From the NCBI GenBank assembly GCA_013695905.1, contig JACCZQ010000505.1, positions 1 to 5,661 on the forward strand: DNA of 5,661 nt, in the 5' to 3' direction. A program made the translations under genes and the position numbers. This DNA is from Chthoniobacterales bacterium (GTDB taxonomy: Bacteria > Verrucomicrobiota > Verrucomicrobiia > Chthoniobacterales > UBA10450). Positions 1 to 4,508 of the stretch are shown here, one piece after another. The notes beneath the pieces were generated by a model that saw nothing but the letters and a program-made list of their open reading frames with translations, did not search any database and was not told where the DNA came from. Numbering within the stretch: the first letter of the stretch is position 1; each line of letters starts with the position of its first letter.

Positions 1-637
1 CCGGATACCCGCCGGTGGAGAACGCCTCCGCAAACAGAGAAAGCGTGACAGGATTGCGCACCAATGTGCCGGCGATGGAGCCGCCATACGTCTCCGCGTT
101 TCCGAGCTGCACCTGCACGCTCGCTGCGTCTTCCTGAGCGCTCCGCGTGCGCAGGTAGATGGTGCCGGCCAGAGCGGCGTTGCCAAACAGACCGGCGCCA
201 CCACCGGGCGTGACCAGCACCTGATCAAGCGAGGAGGGGGGCACCTGATTCCACTGCACGTAGCCGGCGAACGGATCATTCAGCGGAATGCCATCGAGCA
301 GCACGAGAGTGCGACCGGCGCCGCTCGGCCCGAAGTTGCGGAGCGTCACTCCCTGCGTGGTGGGATTCGCCACGCGGCTGCTGCTGCGGCGGAATAAACT
401 AAAGCCCGCCACCTGCGCCCGCAGCACATCGTCCAGCCGCGCCTGTGGTGCAGCGCGCAAGGTCTGCTCCGTCACCACTTCGAGGCTGAAGGGCCTGCTG
501 GCCTCCGCCTCCGGCAGCCGATCCGCGCGCACGACGACGGCTTCGGAGACTGCCTCCTGCGCCCGGACGTGGCCGATTCCCAGCAGCCCGAGGATGCAGC
601 AGATGCGGATGATCGGCGGCAGCTTCCGAACGCTCAC
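1..637 (-). CDS. TonB-dependent outer-membrane receptor, N-terminal part (signal peptide and plug domain), runs off the left end
   Basis: Outer-membrane active transporter that uses TonB/ExbBD energy to import a substrate (iron complex, vitamin or sugar; the substrate cannot be told from this part). Translating the minus strand from GTG at 637 gives 212 complete codons without a stop. Residues 1-26 form a signal peptide: Arg4/Lys5, a hydrophobic core at 9-22, and cleavage after VRA26. A TonB-box-like stretch (SEAVVVRA, 31-38) follows. The plug domain covers about 47-165 with family hallmarks: LDDVL (68-72), GVTLRNFG (96-103), RTLVLLDGIPLND (109-121), the LDQVLVTPGG strand (137-146) and LFGNAALAGTIYLRT (150-164). 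The beta-barrel starts at the window edge. The GTG start is chosen because it overlaps the preceding stop by 3 nt inside GTGA and gives a proper signal peptide; the frame is open further upstream. The family assignment is secure; the GTG start is probable. Confidence 0.93.
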   Translation of the reverse strand, partial: MSVRKLPPIIRICCILGLLGIGHVRAQEAVSEAVVVRADRLPEAEASRPFSLEVVTEQTLRAAPQARLDDVLRAQVAGFSLFRRSSSRVANPTTQGVTLRNFGPSGAGRTLVLLDGIPLNDPFAGYVQWNQVPPSSLDQVLVTPGGGAGLFGNAALAGTIYLRTRSAQEDAASVQVQLGNAETYGGSIAGTLVRNPVTLSLFAEAFSTGGYP

Positions 638-1431
638 GGCGGTGTCGGTTTCGCAAACTCCGGCGCGCCGCCCTGCAGCCGCTGCACCCAGTTCCGGAAT
701 TGAATCGGAGACGCAATCGCTTCGAATAATTCCTCGAAACCGCCGGTGCCGCGGATCACCACCGTGCCGTAGTCGAGCACGCGACCAAAGAACCCTTGAT
801 CCACCGCGATGGATTCCACTTTCGAGATGAACACCTCCATCGTCTGCCGCCGCACGATGCCGGTTTTTATCAGCACGCGGCGGTCAGTGATGACGAGTTC
901 GCTGCTGGCGAAGGCGAGGGTGGGCGGCACCATCAGGAAGGCGGGCAGCGGCAGGACGAACCAGCCCAACTCGGAGCCGGTCAGCGCCTGCACGCCGATC
1001 GCAAACGGCAGCGCGACCAAGAGGAACACCAGCGTCGCCAACCCCGCGAAGCGCGCGAAGATGATCCAGTGCAGGGTGGTGCGATAACACGGATTTTCGT
1101 TCGGCCCGAGGGTGGAGCGGGCATACGGGCCGAGCGAGGTGGGATCGATCGGCGACAGGTGGCGCGCGGCCGGTGCCGGGACCGGCGCAAGGTGCGGCCG
1201 TGGCGCCGACAGCGGTGCGAGAGGGGGCGATTCGGAAGCCTCTCCGGCAGGCGGCTCCTCCGCGGTCGGGGCATGGAAACGGCGGAACGCTGCCAGAGCT
1301 TTCCATGCGCCGCTCGACTCAGCGGAGGCGAGGTCGGAACCATGGAGCACACCTTCCGCGAGCAAAGCCTGCACGCGCTCCTCGGTCAGCGGGCCGCGCT
1401 TTGCTCCATTGAGGTAAACGTAGAATTCCAT
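634..1431 (-). CDS. Membrane protein with N-terminal GYF_2 domain, two transmembrane helices and C-terminal bacterial PH (bPH_2) domain
   Basis: A 265-residue protein of unknown exact role, probably an inner-membrane protein with cytosolic ends. Domains in order: a GYF_2-like fold at 3-50 (YVYLNGAKRGPLTEERV, then the Trp43 region GAWKALAAF); a Pro/Ala-rich linker at 54-100; hydrophobic helices at about 121-146 and 156-175; and a bPH_2 (YdbS/YdbT type) domain at about 178-252, with ELVITDRRVLIKTGIVRR, the VESIAVDQGFFGRVLDYGTVVIRGTGG core and a closing FRNWVQRL helix. Known families: GYF_2 is thought to be a protein-binding module and bPH_2 is common in bacterial membrane proteins. The ATG at 1431 has GGAG (1440-1443) 8 nt upstream, a good ribosome-binding site. 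It lies 57 bp downstream of hslO, and its stop overlaps the receptor start. Domain calls come from reading the sequence by eye; no function beyond membrane-associated scaffold or sensor can be claimed. Confidence 0.85.
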   Translation of the reverse strand: MEFYVYLNGAKRGPLTEERVQALLAEGVLHGSDLASAESSGAWKALAAFRRFHAPTAEEPPAGEASESPPLAPLSAPRPHLAPVPAPAARHLSPIDPTSLGPYARSTLGPNENPCYRTTLHWIIFARFAGLATLVFLLVALPFAIGVQALTGSELGWFVLPLPAFLMVPPTLAFASSELVITDRRVLIKTGIVRRQTMEVFISKVESIAVDQGFFGRVLDYGTVVIRGTGGFEELFEAIASPIQFRNWVQRLQGGAPEFAKPTPP

Positions 1432-1488
1432 CGCGTCAGCTCCGCTCGTTAGGCGCGGCTCCGGGCCAGCCGGTCGCAGATCGCCATA

Positions 1489-2292
1489 CTACGAGGTGCG
1501 CGGTTCCGCCACGTACGCTTCCAATCCTTCGCGCGTCACGGTGTGGAGAGCGCCACAGCGCGGACAGCTGATCCGCAGCAGATCTTCATCGCCGAAAAGA
1601 CCTGCTGGATCGGAGCGCATCATGGGAGCGAGCACCGAATACATTCGTTGCTGAGAACAGCCGCAGCCCCAGCGGTAGGAACGTTGCTCGAGCAGGCTGA
1701 GTGTTTCTCGCTGATCCAGCGCGTGCATCGTTTCCTCGTCGAGAGCTTCGAACCAGGCGAGGTCGCAGCCGGGCTGAGCGGAGAGCATGACGAAGTCTTC
1801 CGGGCCGAGGCGGAAGTAACGCGCCGGGCGTTGCTCGCTCTGCTCGTAGAACTGCTCCACGATCTGGAACGGCTCGCGGCCGGTAAAGCCGATCGTGCTG
1901 CGCCGCGCATCCGCACGTTCGCGCACCACGTCTGCGCAGAAGAGATTACGTCCATCGTCCTTCACGTTTTCGGTGAAGATCTGGCCGACGATGATGCCGC
2001 GACGGTTGTCGCCAGTGACGAAGAGATTCAGCAGCGGCTCCTGAAAATGAATGGTCCACGCCCACGCCTCGTTCCACGGCCTCGATGCGCAATGCAGGGT
2101 AAGGGCAGCGAGTGCCTCCTTGAGCATCCCGTCATGTTCCGGTGCGTGGTGATAGCCGTATTGGCCCTGGTGAAGGTAATAATCCACGTAGAGCTCTCCG
2201 AAATCCGCCCGCGCCAGCAGCGCGTTTCGCTCCCGGACAAAATAGGTGCGGACCTCGAGCCCCTCGAGCGTCGCTGAGTCTTCCATATCCAT
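1489..2292 (-). CDS. hslO: Hsp33-family redox-regulated chaperone
   Basis: Cytosolic holdase chaperone. In known Hsp33 proteins four cysteines bind zinc when reduced, and oxidative stress opens the C-terminal switch to expose client-binding surfaces. This 267-residue protein is somewhat shorter than E. coli Hsp33 (about 290). The C-terminal switch is intact: Cys210-Gly-Cys212, then 30 residues, then Cys243-Pro-Arg-Cys246, the spacing I recall for the E. coli protein. The central Hsp33 signature is present at 145-162 (VEQFYEQSEQRPARYFRL, with the SEQ core). The N-terminal half is divergent: EVRTYFVRERNALLARADF replaces the usual start, but a helix resembling the family's (KEALAALTLHCASRP, 58-72) and a substrate-domain sheet (LLNLFVTGDNRRGIIVGQ) follow. 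Start ATG at 2292 has a GAGG about 15 nt upstream, rather far; Met3 (2286) is an alternative. It probably leads a minus-strand cluster with the GYF/PH gene and the receptor. Confidence 0.9.
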   Translation of the reverse strand: MDMEDSATLEGLEVRTYFVRERNALLARADFGELYVDYYLHQGQYGYHHAPEHDGMLKEALAALTLHCASRPWNEAWAWTIHFQEPLLNLFVTGDNRRGIIVGQIFTENVKDDGRNLFCADVVRERADARRSTIGFTGREPFQIVEQFYEQSEQRPARYFRLGPEDFVMLSAQPGCDLAWFEALDEETMHALDQRETLSLLEQRSYRWGCGCSQQRMYSVLAPMMRSDPAGLFGDEDLLRISCPRCGALHTVTREGLEAYVAEPRTS

Positions 2293-2351
2293 CGGCGGAA
2301 AACGTAACCTCGTCCGGGATGATTTTCCGGTGGTTTATTGCCGGCCCGGGC

Positions 2352-2366
2352 AGCAAAGTCTTTGCT
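2352..2366. promoter_or_regulatory. 15-nt perfect palindrome upstream of hslO, possible operator
   Basis: AGCAAAG and CTTTGCT form 7-bp arms around a single central base, 60 bp upstream of the hslO ATG. The symmetry and position suit a dimeric regulator site, but no -35/-10 pair can be placed convincingly around it and only one copy is present. The rest of 2293-2474 shows no gene and no clear promoter. Confidence 0.3.
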
Positions 2367-2474
2367 TAACCCGAGGCGGCGCGGTGACTCGAGCGATTGT
2401 CCTTCGGGGACGCGCACGAGATCGCATGGCCGGCCGGTTGCGAGTGGAGGCGCGCGCGCCAACGAAAAGAAGCA

Positions 2475-2546
2475 TGGGCAGTGAGGGGATCGAACCCCCG
2501 ACCAACTCGGTGTAAACGAGCCGCTCTACCGCTGAGCTAACTGCCC
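2475..2546 (-). tRNA. tRNA-Val (anticodon UAC)
   Basis: The minus strand folds into a complete cloverleaf. The 7-bp acceptor stem GGGCAGT/ACTGCCC is perfect. The D-arm is GCTC/GAGC with loop AGCGGTA. The anticodon stem GCTCG/CGAGT (one G-U pair) holds loop TTTACAC with anticodon TAC, which reads GUA and, by wobble, other Val codons. The variable loop is TGGTC, and the T-arm GGGGG/CCCTC holds the canonical TTCGATC loop. The discriminator base is A (2475). The 3' CCA is not encoded; TGC follows, so CCA must be added enzymatically. It points in the same direction as hslO, 182 bp upstream of it. Confidence 0.97.
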
Positions 2547-2557
2547 GCCGCCGCCGT

Positions 2558-2563
2558 ATTATA
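2558..2563 (-). promoter_or_regulatory. -10 element of the tRNA-Val promoter
   Basis: The minus strand carries a perfect TATAAT 11 nt before the first tRNA base. The intervening bases are acggcggcggc, an almost pure GC discriminator of the type known from stringently controlled stable-RNA promoters. No TTGACA-like -35 is visible at 16-18 nt (GC-rich there). If transcription starts about 7 nt after the -10, the 5' leader would be only a few bases. Confidence 0.65.
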
Positions 2564-2666
2564 CCTAAGCGCTGGGGGCAGCGAGCGATTATTTTGCGTC
2601 CATTAAGTTTGTTTATACGGAAAAGAGTTAGTTGCAGAGCTACAGACATACACGTTACTAAGCGGC

Positions 2667-3107
2667 ATGGACCTATCGTTAGAAAAATTGAAAAAGGCAG
2701 TATCACTCCGAGAACAGATACAAAATCTGGAAGACCGTTTGAGCGCGCTTTTCGGCGGCGGAGGCAGCTCCAGCCGTGCGAGCAGCTCGAGCAATGAAGG
2801 CGGCTCCACCACGTCGGCTCGCACTGGTGGAGCTAAGCGTGGCCGTCGCCGCGGCCAGATGTCCGAAGCGGCCCGCGCGAAGCTGTCGGCTGCGGCGAAA
2901 GCTCGTTGGGCAGCGCGGCGGGGTGAGACTGGAGCAGGCAGCGGAGGTGGAGCTAAAGCCTCCTCCGGTTCCACTGGCGGAACCAAAAGTGCGAAGCGCA
3001 AAGGCGGCATCACACCGGAAGGCCGTCGGCGGCTGGCGGAAGCGATGCGCGCACGGTGGGCTGCTCGACGTAAGAACGGGCCCCCGAATAAGAAATCTTC
3101 TAAATAG
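2667..3107 (+). CDS. Small, highly basic protein with coiled coil and two ARWAARR helix repeats; probable nucleic-acid binder
   Basis: A 146-residue protein I cannot assign to a named family. Residues 8-28 form a short amphipathic coiled coil with hydrophobic a/d positions Ala11, Leu14, Ile18, Leu21, Leu25 and Leu28. A Gly/Ser linker (30-55) follows. Then come two copies of a basic motif: 60-85 (RRRGQMSEAARAKLSAAAKARWAARR) and 110-135, where ITPEGRRRLAEAMRARWAARR aligns with MSEAARAKLSAAAKARWAARR. Trp81 and Trp131 are exactly 50 residues apart, and the repeats are joined by a second Gly/Ser linker (86-109). The tail is Lys/Ser-rich. Composition and helix pattern suggest DNA or RNA binding by a coiled-coil oligomer; this is inference. 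The ATG at 2667 is the first Met of the coiled coil, but no good Shine-Dalgarno precedes it. An AT-rich stretch (2588-2666) lies upstream; a TTATAC at 2613-2618 is a possible -10. Low-complexity composition makes the function uncertain, but the ordered repeats support a real gene. Confidence 0.78.
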   Translation: MDLSLEKLKKAVSLREQIQNLEDRLSALFGGGGSSSRASSSSNEGGSTTSARTGGAKRGRRRGQMSEAARAKLSAAAKARWAARRGETGAGSGGGAKASSGSTGGTKSAKRKGGITPEGRRRLAEAMRARWAARRKNGPPNKKSSK

Positions 3108-3124
3108 GAAGACGGCGCCGGCGA

Positions 3125-3200
3125 ATCGTGCCGAGGAGCCTTGCCGGTTCACGCGGCGTTCACCGTCGCCTCAAGATTTGTTCCGAGGTTTCGGCACGAT
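3125..3200. repeat. 10-bp inverted repeat in the convergent intergenic gap
   Basis: ATCGTGCCGA at 3125-3134 and its exact reverse complement TCGGCACGAT at 3191-3200 enclose 56 nt. They lie just after the basic-protein gene and immediately before the GC hairpin at 3203. They could close a long stem enclosing smaller ones at the 3' end of the transcript, or mark a small mobile palindromic element. A chance match is not excluded. Confidence 0.5.
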
Positions 3201-3202
3201 GT

Positions 3203-3231
3203 CCTCGCCCTGGCCTAAGACCAGGGCGAGG
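3203..3231. terminator. Perfect 11-bp GC-rich hairpin between convergent genes, terminator-like without T-tract
   Basis: CCTCGCCCTGG and CCAGGGCGAGG pair without mismatch around the 7-nt loop cctaaga. It sits between the end of the plus-strand basic-protein gene (3107) and the end of the minus-strand reductase gene (3305), where a bidirectional terminator or mRNA 3'-end stabiliser would be expected. Neither strand has a T-run after the stem, so canonical intrinsic termination is not shown. Confidence 0.55.
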
Positions 3232-3302
3232 GCAAGTGTCGGCGTCGCCGTCGCGCAAGGACCTAAACCGACAAGGCTGCTGCGGATGGGAGTTCCACGG
3301 CT

Positions 3303-4202
3303 TTATGTCTGGCCGACCCAGGTGGAAGAGACAATATCGTCCCACCGTTCCCGGATCGCGGCGAACTCGCTGCTGCTGAGTGGGCCTGCCTCCAGCAACC
3401 TTGCATTCTCCTGCCACCGCTCCGGTTTTGTCGTGCCGACGATCGCGGTGTGTACTCCCGGGACGCTCAGGGTAAACCGCAGCGCGTGCGCGATGGATTG
3501 ATCCAAAGAGCGGCGACTGATGAAATCGTAGTCGAGCATGCGCAGCCGATCCCAGTAGGTGTGCTGGTAGGAGTCGATCGGTTTGTGGCCGGATTTCCAG
3601 GCCGCGTTTGCGATCGGGCGTTTCGCGATAACGCCCATACCGCGCGCGGCGGCGAGCGGCACCGTGAGCTCGATCGCTTCCTGGTCGGCGATGTTGATCG
3701 AAGTCTGCAGCGTATCGAAGGCGCCTGATGCGACCGCGAATTTCGCCGCGCGACTGTCGCCGCTGTAGCCAATGTAACGGGCGTAGCCGCGGTCGCGCGC
3801 CGTCTGGAGGGCAGTAATGACGTCGCCTTTCTTCAGGACGGCTTCGGAGCAGCTGTGCAATTGAATGAGGTCAAGGCGGTCGGTCTGCAGCCGGCGCAAG
3901 CTGCGTTCGATGCTCTCCAGGATTGAGTCAGGCGACCAATCTTCACTACCGACTCCGCGTGGGTGTCCGCACTTTGTGAAGAGGTAAAACTGATCGCGGC
4001 GATGGCTGACGGTTTTGCCGATCAGCTCTTCGCTGCCTTCGTAGCACTCGGCGGTGTCGATGATATTCAGCCCCGCGTCGAGCGCGCTATTGAGCAGCTT
4101 CTCAACGGTTTCGGCGGTGGCGCCTTCGAAGCCAATCTCGGCGCCGCCGAAGCCGAGCACCGACACGTTCATGTCTGTCTTCCCGAACTGCCGCTTCTCC
4201 AT
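3303..4202 (-). CDS. Aldo/keto reductase
   Basis: Cytosolic NAD(P)H-dependent oxidoreductase of the (alpha/beta)8-barrel aldo/keto reductase superfamily; the substrate is unknown. Counted from ATG 4202 it has 299 residues, normal for the family. It opens with the typical MEKRQFGKTDMNVSVLGFGG strand pair. The catalytic tetrad is complete: Asp49 and Tyr54 (IIDTAECYEGSEELIG), Lys77 (LFTKCG) and His116 (LIQLHS). The cofactor end shows VHTAIVGTTKPERWQEN (about 250-266), the usual phosphate-binding loop with Lys259 and Arg262. The frame also extends to a GTG at 4238 (12 extra residues); I prefer ATG 4202 because the family homology starts there, although neither start has a clear ribosome-binding site. 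It is convergent with the basic-protein gene. Its upstream region carries the REP-like pair and then an IS element transcribed the other way, so it is likely a single-gene unit. Confidence 0.92.
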   Translation of the reverse strand: MEKRQFGKTDMNVSVLGFGGAEIGFEGATAETVEKLLNSALDAGLNIIDTAECYEGSEELIGKTVSHRRDQFYLFTKCGHPRGVGSEDWSPDSILESIERSLRRLQTDRLDLIQLHSCSEAVLKKGDVITALQTARDRGYARYIGYSGDSRAAKFAVASGAFDTLQTSINIADQEAIELTVPLAAARGMGVIAKRPIANAAWKSGHKPIDSYQHTYWDRLRMLDYDFISRRSLDQSIAHALRFTLSVPGVHTAIVGTTKPERWQENARLLEAGPLSSSEFAAIRERWDDIVSSTWVGQT

Positions 4203-4313
4203 GGCGGTGAGACTAGAACTGTCTGCGCGCGTTGTCACCCATTCCGGCGGCGGATGGCGTTCGGCGCCAATTGCTCAGCGGGCCATGTGACAGGAGCGCG
4301 TTTCTGGGGAGCG

Positions 4314-4358
4314 CACGCTTGTAGCGTGCTGGTGCTCGCATTCTGCGAGCACGAACTT
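4314..4358 (+). repeat. REP-like unit, left copy (two hairpins)
   Basis: A 45-nt unit. Hairpin 1: CACGC / GCGTG around loop TTGTA (4314-4328). Linker CTG (4329-4331). Hairpin 2: GTGCTCGCA (4332-4340) and TGCGAGCAC (4344-4352), nine perfect pairs around loop TTC. Tail GAACTT (4353-4358). It is matched at 36 of 45 positions by an inverted copy at 4404-4448. It starts 112 nt upstream of the reductase ATG. Confidence 0.8.
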
Positions 4359-4403
4359 CCTTCGCCGTGGCGCAGGCAGGTTGCGCGACTATGACAGCCG
4401 CCA

Positions 4404-4448
4404 AAGTTCGTCACCGCAGAATGCGGTGACCAGCACGCTGCAGGCATG
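4404..4448 (-). repeat. REP-like unit, right inverted copy (two hairpins)
   Basis: Read on the minus strand it has the same layout as the left copy: hairpin 1 CATGC / GCGTG with loop CTGCA, linker CTG, hairpin 2 arms GTCACCGCA and TGCGGTGAC around the same TTC loop, and tail GAACTT. The nine differences from the left copy are six stem-2 bases (three fully compensated pairs), one stem-1 base turning C:G into a T:G wobble, and two loop-1 bases. The two units are separated by a 45-nt spacer (4359-4403) that contains a small CGCC/GGCG hairpin (4363-4372). Confidence 0.8.
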
Positions 4449-4449
4449 A

Positions 4450-4493
4450 ACTCATGACATGGGTAACAGTTCAGACTCATGACATAGGTGACA
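4450..4493 (+). repeat. Two 19-nt direct repeats at the left end of the IS
   Basis: ACTCATGACATGGGTAACA (4450-4468) and ACTCATGACATAGGTGACA (4475-4493) match at 17 of 19 positions, with starts 25 nt apart. They lie between the REP-like pair and the transposase start, where an IS481-type terminal inverted repeat would be. They are probably transposase-binding repeats, with the outer one in or next to the IS tip. Confidence 0.65.
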
Positions 4494-4508
4494 CATTCTT
4501 GGGCATCT

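Noticed and set aside
288..830. 180-codon plus-strand open frame
   Set aside because: It is antisense to the TonB-dependent receptor plug and the end of the PH gene, with no domain of its own.
796..1452. 218-codon plus-strand open frame
   Set aside because: It is antisense to the GYF/bPH gene; its composition (Arg, Gly, Glu, Gln) is that of a GC-rich shadow frame.
1543..2277. 244-codon plus-strand open frame
   Set aside because: It is antisense to hslO, whose zinc motif and SEQ signature show the minus strand is the coding one.
2449..2460. 12-bp palindrome GGCGCGCGCGCC near the tRNA 3' end as a terminator
   Set aside because: It is an alternating GC run with no loop and no T-tract after it in the tRNA direction; a chance palindrome in GC-rich DNA is more likely.
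2776..3501. 241-codon plus-strand open frame
   Set aside because: It crosses from the basic-protein gene through the hairpin gap into the antisense of the reductase, in a frame without domain content.
4203..4238. N-terminal extension of the reductase to the GTG at 4238
   Set aside because: The 12 extra residues precede the conserved MEKRQFGKT start of the family and the GTG has no better ribosome-binding site.
4314..4448. CRISPR array
   Set aside because: There are only two repeats, they are inverted rather than direct, and each is an internal double hairpin, which suits a REP-like doublet.
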